A DNA stretch of 64,000 bases. It comes from Prunella strophiata. Its lineage: Eukaryota > Chordata > Aves > Passeriformes > Prunellidae. The stretch spans positions 2,808,687 to 2,872,686 of the forward strand of contig JAZBQD010000027.1 of assembly GCA_036583965.1 (NCBI GenBank), written 5' to 3'. Under the pieces are notes generated by a model, which did not search any database, was not told the DNA's origin, and saw only the letters and a program-made list of their open reading frames with translations. The translations under genes were made by a program, and so were the position numbers. Positions within the stretch are counted from its first letter, which is position 1; each line of letters starts with the position of its first letter. Of this stretch, positions 34,661 through 52,729 are shown piece by piece.

Positions 34661-36636
34661 CTGTGAAGGGAAGGGACACATGCGTTGAGGAAGCGGCACT
34701 AGATTGCACACGAACAACACCAAAACACACTGTCTCAGAGCCACCTAAGCAGATGTTTGACATAGAAATGTGCGAACGTTTTAGAGAGCGAGAGTTTGGT
34801 TTGAGACGCTGGAAAGGTTTGGGCTTCGTGGTGCGGTCAACACGTAGGGGACTGGGCTGCTGGGAGAGGGGACGGCCACAAATGTGGGCTCAGGGGAGGG
34901 TGTGCAGCTCTCCAGCCTGAAGGAGAACCACTGCAGGCCTTTCCATGATGGGCTGGCACAGGAGATTTCTGCAGGTCCTGACTGTTTTCACTCGAATGTC
35001 TGGTATCTCTATTTTTAACAGAGTTTTGTATAGCGGTGAAATTACCTAAGTGCTCATTAACAGAATCAGACCTTTATTTCATGCTAATCCAGCATTCTCT
35101 CTGGATATAAAGTTTTGGTTTTCATACTGCTGTGGTCTGCACTCTCTAAAATGTTCACTTGATGTGTTTGACAAACTAGGAAGATCCTTTCGGTAAAAAA
35201 TTAATGGGTTGCAGTTTCACTGGGGTGGTAAGTGCAATCAGTCTGAAGGCTGAAGCTGCCTTTAAAAACTGGAGTGGCTCCCATAAATGTAAAGCTATTA
35301 AATGCAATGCAAGCCAAGAACCCAGATTACTTCCAAACTTGAAGTACTTTAATGATTTTATTGTTGCATTATATTCTCCACTGCAACTGTCCACAATGCC
35401 ACGTACTTCCACATCCAAAAGCTTTCAATGCATTTTTAGTCCTCCTCTCATTTGAAAACCCTCAAGCAATCTTCCCTCTTCCTCAGTTTTTTGCATGTTT
35501 AGATCTAAATTCAAATAACGTAAATAGATGCCTTAATACAAAGAGGGCTCCTATCTATTTTGAATATATTTATGGGAATGCATTCTGCTGAATAAAATCC
35601 CCAGACAACCTAACTATCCAATGAAGAGACAAAAAAACAATAGTAAAAGGAAAGTTACTTGCCAAATTCCAGTCAGACTAAATATAATGTTGAGGCCTCA
35701 ACAGTTACAGAAAAGTAAAGTGAGTTAAGAGTCAGAGAAGACACTGAGTTGGCTGTGTGGGGGAAACTCTTTTGTCTTTCTGAAGGCAAATATTTGGTGA
35801 AGAGCAATTAACACTGGAGGAGCCTTTGGTTTAAGACTGTGCCAAATCAGACCAATGCTCCACCTTGGCCATTGTCACCTCTCTTAGAAGTCATAAGCAG
35901 ATGCAACCAGAACAGGTCACATATTTACTTTCTCCATTCTTTCCCACCTCTGATTATTTTCAGCTCAGGGACTTCCTGTACTTGAGGCCCTGGAGGGATT
36001 TCTCACCCAATGCCCAATCTGCACTTGGACCATGTGGATGTTCTGCCTCCCACAAAGCCCTTGGGTGATGAGTTCCCAAGTCTAGGAGCACTGCAGAACC
36101 ACAGTCCTTCAAGTCTCACAAATGTCTTGTGATGCCTCTTAGCTCTTACAGTTTCATCAGAAAACTTCCCTTTATCAAGATTCCCTGGAACTGCCTATCT
36201 TAATTCCCTACTGATATGAGGGGAGATGAGGCACTCCTGGATTCTAAGAAGGAATTTTTCCCACTTGTTTCTCATGAGGTGAGCTTTTCTCTCCAAGAAG
36301 CTAACACTTGCAAAAATCATGCAAGGAACACTTCTCCTTCACAAAGTCTTCAAGGAATTTTTAAGTGCACAAATTCATCTTCCTGAGTTGGTTTTGCAAA
36401 TTGTGGTGCAGCTTGAATATAATGAACAGGTAAGCTGGATGTTACTCCTACCTGCAAATCAAGCAAGAAATTTACTGTGTAGGTCTGGTGAGATGTTCTC
36501 GTCACATCTTTTTACCATGTTAATTTGGTTAATAATTCAAAGAAGCCACACATTTGCAAAGGGCATTTCCCTGTTGCTAATGCCTTGTATTAAGATTCTT
36601 CTGTGCTGTCCTTTGTGGAGGTTTTTATTTTTTTTT

Positions 36637-36654
36637 TAACTAACTAACTAACTA
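36637..36654. repeat. (AACT)n short microsatellite
   Basis: Four and a half AACT/CTAA units follow a T run. Confidence 0.8.
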
Positions 36655-38388
36655 ATGTTGTGCAAGACTAAGAATTCCTTCTGCAGTGGGGAAAATTAAC
36701 TTAGAGCTCAAAAAATCAAACATCTGTTGTTTGGTTCTCCTGGTCTACTTTTAAAGAAGCAGATTGAGTGGAGAGGCCATTTAATCCCTTGGAGCAGGTA
36801 AGTTCCACCCAGAAGGGAAGGAACTCAAGATCTTGTTTACAGTTCCCTGCTGGCAGATACTTTTGCTGTGATATTTGGTAGAAAATCAAAGGGGAACCAG
36901 CAGAATGCTGACTTAAATGGCTTCTCTGTTCAAACAAAAAATTCTAAAGCATTTGAACAGTGTGTAATATGCACAGAAGTCCCCTCAAAGCTCGCTGGGT
37001 GAGTTGCTATGTATACCTTCCTTCCTCTCCAAACGATGTTTAACTTGCTTTCTGAAAATACTCGGATGTCAGCTTGGTATTTCCTTCAGGTCATATAACT
37101 GCACTGCTGAAGCCAAGGGGGGAAGAGCACCAAAATGACAAATATGCAGAGGATTTACACTGCACTCTCCCAAGGTGCTGTTCCCTCTTTGCTGTAAAAT
37201 GTCCCAGGATTTTTGTGGATTGGAAGGGGCCATTTTGGCTCAGAATATTAAGCTGACATGGAATACTCATTCCCCTGTTAGGGGGAAATTTGTTTCAGGA
37301 AAGGGAGAAGTACTGAGTGTTGCTTAGGCCATGATCAACTTCCAGCTGCATCTTACTGTCTTCAGATAAATACCCTTGGTTGACATGGAGGTGGGATTCC
37401 TGGATGTCTGATCCCTAGACTTGGCTCCAGAATTAGGATGGGGCAAACTGTCTCACTGGATAAAGCTGGGTCACATTATATTATAGCATAATTATAAGCT
37501 AAGCCTATGCTGGGGCCTTCAGACTCCAGTTTGGGAAAAGCCAAAGCATGGAAAGGAACAAGGAACAGCAGCCAGGTCTCTTAGGCAGATCTCCTCCAGA
37601 TTTTATCAGCTTTGCTCCATGGGAATTGCAGAGACCTACCCTGGTTCACACCAGCTGATAGGTGTCCTGTTGGGCATGAATAGCAACAGCTTCCTGCCCA
37701 GCCTGCTCTTTCTGCTACTGGAATTCACTAAGGATTGTCTGCAACATCATAGCCCACAGCCAAGGAAATGAATGTGATGCCACAAATTTGCTATGATGCT
37801 TCACTTCAGGAACAAGCAAAACAGGAGCTGGCAGAGAAAGAACATTTGCTCACACAGACAGCTTTGATATTTAGCCAAAATGGCAAGAAATTGTATGAAA
37901 GACAAGACAAACAAACAGTTTTGGGGATGTTGTGTGTTTTAAAGTTGCCTGCAGTAGGGAAATGTTACTTTTAAATATACTTTCCTGAAATAATTGCTAT
38001 TGAGAGCAGGAGTGTGTAATTTATCATCATTTTGGATTAAAAGGATTGGTAAAGATGATTTGGGTGAGTGATGACCTAATGTACCTCTAGGTCTCCCTTT
38101 TACAGACCAAGATGACAGGTACATGTGTTTGATGTGAAGAGTTGTCCTGTTTCTCAAGCAGCAGCAAGAGGATTAACTGGAGGAATGTGGTGCAGTAGAA
38201 CAATTCCTACTGCAGTGCATTCTGCAGCTGAGGATCTGAGAGGGAACTGCAAATTTTAGCAAATTGAATGATAGAGTCAACCCTCTTTTTTTATGGATGG
38301 GGAAAAGAGCAAACAGAAAGCTCAAACTTGCCCAGAAGGTGCTCAGTCAATGCATAGCAGAGGAAGGGAGAGAAAGCCAATCTGATTG

Positions 38389-39112
38389 CAGGATCATGGA
38401 ATTGTTTAGGTTGGAAAAGACCTTTAAGATCATTGAGTCCAAACCCTACCCCAGCACTGCCAAGGCCACTGCTAACCCATGTCCCCAAGTGCCACATCCA
38501 CAGGGCTTTTAAATCCTTCTAGGGATGGGGACTTCACCACTGCCCCTGCTCCAGTGTTTGACTGTTTGATTTCTGTGAAGACATTTTTCCCAATATCCGA
38601 CCTAAACCTCCCCTGATGTGACCTGAGGCCAGTTCCCTCTCCTCCTGTCCCTGTTCCCTGGGAGCACAGCCCCACTACCCCCTGGATGTCCCCCTCCTGT
38701 CAGGAGCTGTGCAGAGCCACAAGGTCCCCCCTGAGCCTCCTTTTCTCCAGGCTGAGCCCTCTCAATTCCCTCAGCTGCTCCTGGTTCTCCAGACCCTTCC
38801 CAGATCCATTCCTTTCCCTGGACACTCTCCAGCAGTTCAGTGTTTCTCTACTGGATTTGAGGTGTGGCCTCACCAGTGCCCAGCACAGGGGACAATCACA
38901 GCCCTGGTCCTGTGGCCACACCAGAGCTGATCCAGGCCAGGTGCCTTTGGCCTTCTTGGCCACCTGGGCACACCTGGACTCATGTTCAGCTGCTGCTGAC
39001 CAGCATCCTCAAATCCTTTTCCAGCCACTCTGTCCCAAGCCTGGAGAGCTCCATCGGGATGTTGTGACCCAAGGGCAGGACCTGGCACTTAGCTTTATGA
39101 ATCCTTTATTAC
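38389..39112 (-). mobile_element. CR1 LINE, about 720 bp, with ORF2 C-terminal remnant
   Basis: This is the longest CR1 copy here. The 3' end is at 38389 (TCATGGAATTGTTTAGGTTG). The reverse strand of 38470-38965 still encodes recognisable fragments of the C-terminal end of the CR1 reverse-transcriptase protein (LRELRGLSLEKRRLRGDLVA; QGRFRSDIGKNVFTE), broken by frameshifts and stops. It is a dead, 5'-truncated copy. Confidence 0.92.
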
Positions 39113-42069
39113 AGCCACAAGATCATTCTCCTCATCCTGACACAAGTGCCATTTAACAAGAAAACGCCTTTGTTCAAAGGGACATTAACCAGTAATGAGT
39201 TCATTTAAGTTAAGAGTTGTGATTCTCAGAAAATAACACTTTGTTTTAAAAAGCTGTTTAAAAGTCAGGGTGTACAGGATGGCAGTATCTTAGGCTCTGC
39301 TCTGGAATGATTTAATTAGGATAGTGATAAAGCCCAACTGGAATGCAGTGGAGGTGGTATTTGCTTTGGGCAGTGAGATACTAAACCCCAAAACTGCCAA
39401 GTTCAAGAAAATATTGTGTTGTGTTTGTAATGGGTTACCAATCAAAGAAAATCAAGAAGAGATCTGAGATAAGATAACGTTGGGTCTGCTTCTGATATCA
39501 AAGATATGTTCTACTGAAAAAGGTTTTGTGGAGGAAAAATGAACCTCCCAAACCTCGTGAATCCCATCTCCATTGTACCATCTGAGTGAGGAAAATGCTG
39601 GCTTTCCAAAGGAACAGGATCCACAACTGAAATTGTCAGCTCCCAGAGCATGCCTGGCCACCCAGTAGTGGCAAATCCCCAGTGTGCATCTCCAGGGGCT
39701 CTTCCTTCCTTGGACAGCACTAATGTTCATGTTTTGGTTAATGTCACAGCTGGAGAGTTTCACTATTGCTCTGAGAATCATTAACCACCTTGTTGTGATT
39801 TTTAGCTCTCGCTCCCAGGAGGCCATGCTGTATTGAACAGCTGCTCCTGGCTCCTGCACCCCTCAGGAGGGCCATATTCCAATTTTTGGTTGGGCCGTGA
39901 CTGCATTTTGTTTCTGCTGAGGGCTTTCTGCTAGACCAAAAAAGGGAAGGAGAATGGAGCAAATGCCAACCCCTTTCACTCCATTTCCTCGGGAGGAGGG
40001 GGGTTCATTCTCTTCCACACGGCTAAGGGGAGAGTCTGGCCAAAATTTAACATCACTCCTGCCTTTGTTGCATTAGTGACTTTCCAATATCCTCAAGCTC
40101 TGCGGGGCAGTCAGCCATGGCCCGGCGACACTCCCAGAACCGGTGCGCTCCAGCAGCTCGTAACCATGGAAAACACCTTTTTGTGAGGCTTTCATGGAAC
40201 TCTGGTGAATCTGCACTCGCTGTTTGAAGGCTAATATTTAGTTAAGGAAAAAATAAACACGGAGGGAAATGGAGGGTTGGTCCTGATTGACACACTGAAT
40301 GGAGCCCAGTGGGTCCTCCTGGCAAACCCTGGCTGCGACGCCTCAAACTTCAGTTTGCTTTCCTCTTTATGTGGCCAATGCTTCCACTGGCTTTGGTTTA
40401 CATGTCATAGTTTTTCTTAGAAAATATTTCCTATAATCTACTTTTCTGTAAAATTTGTCCCTAAATTAAATTATATGCTTCTTTACAACTCGAGTCACTG
40501 TTATTCAAACCCCTCACCAAAAGGAAGATGCGTGCCTGAATATGTACAGAACTATATGTTTAGTCATCAGCGTGGCTAATTAACAAACAGTAATTATTTT
40601 CCTAATCTTTTGTTTAAATACCATTAACTGGCTGCTCTTGAGAAAACCTCCATTCCCAATTAACGTGGCAGCTGTCTGATGAACACAGAGCCCAGTGACC
40701 AGCCCCAAGCAGACACCAATGGGTGTCCTGCTCCCTTCAGAGGAGAAATACCCATTTTTCTGCCAGCTGAGAATCCAGCCAGACACACTCTGAGCTTGTT
40801 TACACAATCACAGTATCACAAAAATTAAGATTAGTGCTAAAATGTTGTTGGGAATTTTTTTCTTTTCCTTTTGACACCAGACACTGCCAGTAAACTGAGT
40901 CACAACTGTAATGACAAGTACACACTGACCTAGTTTTGTTTTTCCCGGTTCTGAAGGCAAGGAAATAGTAAGGCACTGCTGACTGTGCTCAGTGATAACT
41001 ATGACTAAACATTAACCTTTTAGATCCCACCACTGAATCTTATTGATAGGACTCAAAAGTCCCCTCAGAAAGTGTCAAAACTGCCTGATAGCACCAGTGT
41101 TGGTCTAAGGTCAGAGACAGGAGCGGAGGGGAGGGAATGAATCAACTTCTTCACTCAACAAAAATCTGCTGATCAATTCGAGAAGTCCTGATTCTAGAAG
41201 ATCGTGTTCACAATCTTACCAGACTGTCTCATACTAAAACCCATTTCAATTTCCAAGCGAGCCAGAGCATCTTGCTGAGTTTGCAGTTGATGCACTATCG
41301 TGTAGCAGAAGGCAATGGAAACCTCTGAGGAACTACCAGATTTTAAAAATGCCCCCTGGAACCTGTGCAAGTCTCCTGAACAGTATATAAAGCTTTAAAA
41401 ATGTAGGCTTCACTTGGTCTGAAGAGTGAGTACCTCTTTGCACATCAAGCAGTGGTTGCATATAGCATTTAAATAATAAGCTTGAAAAGCACACAAAGGG
41501 ATTTGCTCTTTCGATTAGATTGATTTTTGTTTGTGGATGTTATTTGGACTCCCTTCACTGTGGAACAAGTCCCCTACAGTTGCCATTAAAGCACTGAAAG
41601 CTTCCCTTTTGTTTTTAAATGTCAGTTTGAGCATAGCTTCATTAAATCATTTCACAATTAACTCCCTGAACATCCAGACTTTTTTTTAAAGCATCAGACA
41701 CAGCTGAATTGCATTTGTTTCCCAGAAGAGTGACTCCAAAGTGGTATCCCCAAGTGTGTATCCAGGAATTCGTAAATTTGACTTGTGGCTACACAAAATG
41801 CATATGGGAGCCGTGTGGGTGGTGGGAGAGGATTAGAGCTTTCTCCCCAGCCCTAAGACATACCAAAACTTCTTCCCTAAAATGCACGGCGTAAGGGAAA
41901 GATGTCTGGCCTAATCTGGGAAGATTTATTCCCAAAAGAACGATAATTGAAGTAAACTGGAAAGAGTTGTTAGCTTAGCCCAGTGTGTATAAGCAGGGAT
42001 GTTTCAAGGAGATTGCCTGACTTCCATGTGGGATCTGTCCTCTAAAGCCTGACTTGAGATACTAACTTA

Positions 42070-42225
42070 GCACAGAACCATGGAATAGTTTGGGTCGGAA
42101 GGGACCTAAAAGGGACCCAGTTCCAACCCCTCTGCCACGGGCAGGGCCACCTTTCACTAGATCAGGTTGCTCAGAGGCCTGTCCAGGCTGGCCTTGAGCA
42201 CTTCCAGGGATGGAATATCAACTTG
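42070..42225 (-). mobile_element. CR1 LINE 3'-end fragment
   Basis: ACCATGGAATAGTTTGGGTC, GCCACGGGCAGGGCCACCTT and CTTGAGCACTTCCAGGGATG blocks mark a CR1 3' end about 290 bp downstream of the polyproline exon. Confidence 0.9.
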
Positions 42226-42390
42226 AATCCTCATGGCAGCAAACAAGACCCCAAAGATCCGAGCTCTGTGCCACAGCTGAGCCGCCGGCCTCGATTTCCC
42301 TCGCACGTGGTAATGTGAAATGCCAACCAAGTCAAAAATAAAACTGCAACCTTGAGCTAAGGCTTTCCCTGCTAACACAGAAGCAGCTCA

Positions 42391-45542
<3,152 letters not shown>

Positions 45543-48500
45543 TTAAGTTGGTTTTTTTTTTTTTTTTTGTTGGTTTGTTTTTAAATGTACAGCATTGTTT
45601 ATACATCAATTAATATATTAGACCACATTGTGTCCTACACTCACTTCATCTAGATCCTGGAAGCATATTGAGCCAGACATTTTGAAGGATTTTCTGTGTT
45701 TTTAGTGGACACGTAGAAAGGAATCAGCAGTCCTTTGTGAGAGTGAAAACTATTCATCACCTTGAGAGCAGCCCTCATCAATCAGGCAATAAAAAAATGT
45801 ATTTGGGAGATTAGGGCTGATTTAATTGACATTTCACGTAACTTGGATTTGCACATATGAATCCATTTTACATTGTAGTATAAATGGTCGATATTTAAAA
45901 ACGGTCTAACACTTCTTGTTGTTGGTTTTTTTTTTTTCCATCCCACTTCAGGAACATTTATTTTAAGTAACGTGTTTTCATTTAATGAACATGCACAAAG
46001 TGGCGAGATCGTTTGGAAAATTACATTTACATTTCTCCTGAATAACGTCGGGCTCAAATCTTCAGCAAGCCCCCAGCTTGCTCTGAGGGATGAAGTTTAA
46101 TTTGGTGAATTTATGGGCCAACAAGCCAGCTGGAAAATGTACTCCAGAGAAGGTGCAGAGGTGTGATGTACACGAGCCCATTGGCAATGACCGATTTTAC
46201 CCTCAGCTGATTTCAGCAGAACTACAAGTGCAGCTCCAGAGCCTTTTGCTCTCCTACATTATGTGACACCTTTGCCCAGCTCCTTGGCCTTCAGAATATA
46301 TTGGGTTGGACTTTTGTTACCCAACAGTGCTTCCCATTGTTAGCTGTCACCACGAAGCAGCAACTGCTGCCACTTACAGTGCCATGAATTCTCCCTTTAA
46401 AATGAGGATTAACTCTTCCTTCAGAATGACCAATTAATCTGGTTGCACACAAGCTCATCTGTAAATCATTGTTTATTTCTCACCAAACAGTCATTGTTGC
46501 TCCCTAGGAGTCTTTCAGGGGTGTCCATGTGCAGAGATTGTGCTCATACACAGCATATGACCAATTAGATAAAGGCTAAGCAAGGGAGGGAAAATCCTAC
46601 AGAAAATCAGGTGTTGGCTTGGAAATAATTTAAATATACAAGAGGGGAAAAAAAAAATAAAAAAGCCTTTGGCACTTTTAGAAAAATTGGAGAGATGCAG
46701 GAAAGTTAACTAAAATCAAACACAAATGAGCAAACATTCATTTCATGATGAATGTTATGAAAAACCTTCAGTTAAATAAAAGCTAAAATCTGCTTCTTAC
46801 TCTTATTCATTGCCAGTTTAATAATATGACACTTTATTAATAACTTTTTTTCTTTAGCATTATTAAACCATTAGCAAACTCAAGAGCCTGAGGATGTGGA
46901 TAAAACGTGAACTCAGAAACAGCAGCAAGGAAACTACTGCCTTTTCCTGTAAACATTCATTAAGGGTTGGCTGGGCAGCCCTTCTATACCCGTCCTTTTC
47001 CACCACAGGACAGGAATTATTGCTCTGACACCACCACTGAAAAGAGCTGCCCTCATGCCAGGGATGCTGGTATGGGATGGATGTGAAACCCTTGTCCTTG
47101 CCATGAAAAGCTCTCCTGTGCCCACCTTAACCCCACAATTCTGCTCCCTTTAATTCTATTTAAAAATATTCTCAATGGAAAGAGAAACATCAAAGGTGGA
47201 GGTAAAAGGGGATTCCCTTCTGTAACTGTGAGTGACCACCATGGGACAATTATTACAATGGACAGAGAACACAACAGTTCTCCAAAAACCCCAAAATAAT
47301 CCCCTTGCCATTGACTGGTGTTGCTCTGAAGTCAACACCTCCATTCTACCCACACACCTTCAGTCAGGTAGATCCCAGACAGCTTTTGATGACTACAACA
47401 AATTGTTATTAGCCTGCAGTATTTCTGTCTGCCTCCCTTTCTTTGTATCTGCTTTTGTAGCTCCCCCTTTCCTTGTGTGCCAGATGGAATATGAAGGATG
47501 AAGATAAAAGTGAGAAATGGACATTCATGTGACAAACATCTAATTAAGTAAGAAATAAATTGGAATTTCTGAAATACAAAAAGATTATTTCCTTTTAGTA
47601 TCAGCTCTTTTAATACTATTTGAAATTGTTATGCAATTGCACTGTCCTTTATGAACAAACTCATTTCTGTTTGTCTGCTGGGTGAAAAGGAGATTGAAAT
47701 GCATCTCAGACAAGAAGGAATAAAGAGTTGTATCCAGGGAACATGTGGGAATTCAAAGCTAGGCCTGAGACAACATTGTATTTAGCTTTTCCAAAGTATA
47801 GCTCTTCATAATTTGATTTGCTCTAAGAAAGATGAAAGAAATACTCAGTGGCATGTAAGGAGCGAGCCTTTCTCTGCTGTCCTGACCTCCTCAGCATGTC
47901 AGGGTAGAAAAGAAAGTGGAGAGTGTGGGTCAGTGACCTGCCCAAAGAGAGAGAGAAGCAAAACCAATGCAGAAATGACCAACAACAACACATCAAGGCA
48001 AAGTGCTGCAAGGAGAATGTGGTTCCTCTCTGGAGCCTTGGCCAACTCCTCAGCCCATCTCCAAGGGCTTCCTGCTGATCAGGGAAGGACTGGGGGAGGG
48101 AAATAAGAAATTGGCATCATTCCTCAGCCTGTGCCATACACTGATGTGGAGGGGTAATTTTCTTCTTAGCATAAGGAGTAACGAGTGCAATAAGGATCTC
48201 CAAAGGTTTGTTTTTGCAGTCTCTGACTAGGAAATAGCAAATTTCTCAAGTGCCAAAAGAAAGGGCTCTTTGATAAGAGGAGAAAAACCACTACTATTAA
48301 ACTGATCAACATTACAAATGTGCCTGCCTGATACTAGAGAGAGGGAATTAAATGTTAAAGTCTAAAATCTGCTGGCCCAGACACAGACCATTACTCTGAT
48401 AGCTGTGTTGTGGTCAGCAACTCTGGAGAGTGCAAAACTGGCCACTCCAACAAGTTCTGAGAGCAGAACACAACCGTGTTTCCAAATATAGGGGCCCTCA

Positions 48501-49919
48501 CAAGCATTTTTAATCAGTTAAAGCACAAGGGGTAATGAAGCAGGTCATTATTATCCCTGTTTGCCTCTAAAAAGGCTAAGGGCCCTTTCAGTCATGATTT
48601 TCAGACTTAATAAAAATGATAAAGTCTTTAATTCCTAAACCCACACCTACAGTGATGGAAATTACCCTGTGTAAGAGAAGAGGCTCTTATTACCTCTGAC
48701 GGGATATTACAAGTCTCAATCAGAGATTGTAAATTCTTTGAGATCTTCAAATGGAAGATAAAATAGGTCTTTGTCTATTATTTATTTACTTATTGACTTA
48801 TTATTTATGTATCCCTAAGCAGCTCCATCCTGCCAAACCATATTTCTCCTGGCGTCTTTCAGCCTGTGACATTTATATTTTATTATTGGCCTCAGTAAAT
48901 GACATAAAATATGGCTTCTACAATCTATGAAAAGATGTGTACTCAGGATCAGAACTTCATTTCTACCTGCTGTAGGTATGGAGGAGTTGGACTCTCTGGC
49001 GTTATGAAATCTGTTATTTTGTGTAGGGGTTGGAGGCAGGAGTTATCCTTCCATCTCAAGGCAAGCATAAATATTTCAAGGCACACATGATTCTAATTCC
49101 ATTGAAGCTGGTTTGAAACATCCCAGACTTTTTATTGAAAATGAGATGGTAATGTATGGTGGCCTGCAACAGATATACCAGTATTTTAAAACTGCTGCTA
49201 TTGGGCCAAGTAATTATGCAGTACAGCTGTTGCGTGCTACACTGGATTCCTCAGTGGTTTATGAGCTCGTGGTGCTGTGCAGCACAGAAGTCACAGGATT
49301 TTTCAGAATGCTGAATTCAAACCTCTGATTATGCAGCTCTGTCTTGCCTTTCCCCTTCTTGATTTGTAGTAGCCAATAACCAAGCAAGTAACCAATAAAA
49401 TGAGCTGCACCCATTGATTAGGTGAGCGCTGCACGTGGCCCAGGCTCTGAAGAAGAGCCAAAATTCTGAATCCTGTCCGAGCGAGTGATGAGACAATAAA
49501 GGATCAGTTAATTTGAAACAGGTCACAGTTTTCTTCAGACATTGAGGATCCTGGAACAAAGGAGCAGTTCCTAATAAAGAGCCCTGGGATCCTTGCTCCC
49601 GGGGAGTGCTTGCTGACATGGTGAAGGGACACCTACAGTGCTCAGACAGGTTTTTCACCAGCACAGCCCAACATATGGGGGCACATATTGAGCCATCCAC
49701 CTTCCATCTCCTCTTCCAAAAAAAGCCCTGCCAACCCCTTCAAGTTCACATGACTGGATGGAATTTCTTTCTTCCTGAAGTCTTTTGAAGTCTTTGAAAG
49801 GGTCGTTTGGTGTTGCTCAGGAAAAGGTGTTATCACCCCCGCACTGTTCCAGGGAGAAGTGCTGGGAATCACAACCTCCACAGGCACAAGGGCTGGCCCA
49901 TCAGCTGGATCAGGGCACA

Positions 49920-50420
49920 ATGCTCAGATATATAAAGTGATAATTAAGTTTACTAATACTTCATTAAACATTGATCAGCCTTCCTAGAAATAGTAACATT
50001 AAAACCATAATGAAACGGGATCGTTTTTTATCCGCTTGTTTTTGAGGCCATTATAATTGGCTTCATTACAATTAAGAAAGTATTTTCTGAAAAGTCATTT
50101 CCCTGGAAATGTTAGAGAACAGTTTGTTCTGCTAGCAGCTTCCACGTCAGGCTTCTAAGTTGCTTTAACTCCCTGCGTGCTGCAAACTTTCTCCTGCCAT
50201 TCCAGTGATGCCAGTTCAAATTATGCGAGATGGATCCCACCCTTTGTACCCCAAAGGTACTTATTCTCAAAATTGACCATATTAGAGGACTAATTGGCTA
50301 AGCCACCATGCTGGCTGATGTGAAATGCTTTCAAACACCATGAAACAGCTGTGTTTATCGGAAATATGAAGAGTGACTTTTTAATAAGGAGATCTGGCAA
50401 TAATCCAAATTTGTTGAAAG
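49920..50420. promoter_or_regulatory. Candidate conserved intronic element, AT-rich homeodomain cluster
   Basis: Repeat-free sequence carries GATAATTAAG, TTATAATTGG, CATTACAATTAAG and a TTATCCGC/GGGATCG CpG-bearing stretch between 49935 and 50080. It looks like an enhancer core. Inferred from composition. Confidence 0.28.
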
Positions 50421-52729
50421 GAACTTACACTTCTGTGTATAATACAATACAAGAGGTAAAGAATGGAAGCCTAAAACAATAGCTTTAAGCCCACAGATTT
50501 TGGTGATGAAAGCAGTTACCCAAACAAGAAAAAAAAATAATTAAGAAACTTGGGCTGGGATTTGCAGAGGTCCTGAGAGAATTCATTAACTGCTTTTGAA
50601 TTTCAATGGGAGCTGCTTCCCTGTAACACTTTCAAAGGTTTCTGAAAGTCCCCATTTTTCTTACTGCCCATTAGGAACAGACTTTGGGGTGATAAAAGTA
50701 GAGGAGTTGCTTACTCAGGTTGGCAAAACCTGCCTGTACCTAAATACTGAGCTGCTGAGGGTAGGACTGACCAGTCCTAGGATGAGCCCTTGGAAGGGAA
50801 TTCACATCCCCAGAAAACTCAGGTATTTGTTAAGTCCCATAATGGTGCAAAGGGGATGTTTAGTAACATGTTTGTCAGGTCCAAGGATGAGCTAAATGCA
50901 AACTGCTCCCATCTCACATTCCCATTTGCAGTGTCAAGGCTGGGAAATCATGGAGCTGGAGAACCAAAATAGGCTTTACCCTCTGACCATTGGTAAAATT
51001 TAGGTATCCCTCAGTCCCACATTCTGTAGGCAAACACAGATGAAAGATTTAAAATAAAACAGAAACAGCTGACCAACGCAAGAGGTAGTGAAACACCCTA
51101 GATGGGATGGATAGACGATCTGTTCCTGTCCATGAACACCAAAAAAAAAAAATGGGCTGAATTGCAGGCTATCCATCTCTCAGCTCCAGAAGTCAAGTGC
51201 AGCTGGCCAGCTAAGCACTGCTGAAAAGAACAGAGCCATGGTATCTCCAGATCAGGGCTGGCTCTCAGCCCTTTTCTCTGCTCTGAGTGGTACAAGGCAC
51301 CTGGACCCTTTGTTCAGAAACACTCTTCCTGTAAGAAATTTTGCAGTAGCAAGTGGGAGGCAGGAGGACATTTTGCCAAGGCCCACGGAGCTCCTAGCAA
51401 AAGGAAAATATGCTGAGGGCTGTGTTTGAGCTCAGGGTTTATTGGTGTACTCTGGGCTGCTGAGTATTACAGGCTGCTTTTGAAAACCTGTAGAGCTGAA
51501 CTGAGCACTGGTTCCAGATTCTGGCATGGGCAGGGGGCCAGTTAAGTTAGCTATTTTTGAGCAGAATGTTTTAAAACATGTCAGAATTCTGCTGCCTTTG
51601 GGAGACCAGAATACTATAGAATTGATTACATTGGGACAGAAATAAAAATCAGACTTATAGAAAGCACTCTTTCCTTCCAAGACTACAGCTAGAGGTCAAA
51701 AAGACCCTAATTTAACATATTTGTAGAATTCCTGCCTCGCATCAAATGCTGTCAACTTCTGCATATTATTATTACTTTTAATACACATGATGCATTCTCA
51801 TATATTCTCATCATAAGATAAAAACTACTGCTAGGAGAATATATCATGTCTTTCTTATAATGAAATGCAGTTGATAAGTTTACAATAGAAATGTAAATTC
51901 TCTTAAAAACTACAACCTTTATGTGTGTGATGATATAATTCTGCTTTGATACTAAAAAGGGCATGGTAATGGAATCTGTGACTTTGGAGTGATATATTGC
52001 TGTTAAGTTAATAGGACTCCACATTCCCATTTCTAATATCAGTGTTTTTCCTCCCTTTCATTCTGTAGATGGTAAGCTGATACTACATAAACATTGTTAA
52101 AGCTATAGTTCCACGCTACAGTAATTCACTTAACTTTAACATGATTTATGGTTCTGTCAATAGAGGAGGTTGAAAATCCAGAGCTCTGATGCTTAAACAT
52201 GGGTTCCATATTTAAAGCAATAATGTGCTTTTTGTGTGTGTCTGAAGCTAGAAGAATTTAGCATAAAGCAGAGATAAAAATATTAGTAGTTCACTGCACT
52301 GTTTAAAGCATGTAGTTTAAACTCCACGGATACATCAAAGAGAGCAAAGGAACCAAATGCAGCATCAGGAAAAGCATGGGCAAAATACCTTGTTCCTGCA
52401 ACACTTTATTTTTATATTATTTTTTAGGGATGCATGAAATCCTATTAGTATTTTTAACACTCCTCCTTTTTTTTTTTTTCTTTTCTTTTTTTTTCATTCT
52501 TTTGCTCAGTTAGATCAGCTCCTTTTGTCAGGATGAGTTTAAATCTGGGTCCACTGTGTTAATCACCCCCCTTTCTTCTTTCTGGCACTTCCCCTCCAGG
52601 CATTTTGCCTCTTTAGGAGATTAAGCGACCAAGTCATCTTGTTGCTCTAACATGTCCTCACTGGAGCAACATATTAACACAACTCCTCTGCAAAAGAGCC
52701 CTCTTTAGAAGTTTGCTGCAGGGATGACA

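Noticed and set aside
38686..39156. 156-codon plus-strand frame
   Set aside because: It is the antisense of the CR1 copy at 38389-39112; the real coding remnant is on the minus strand and is broken.
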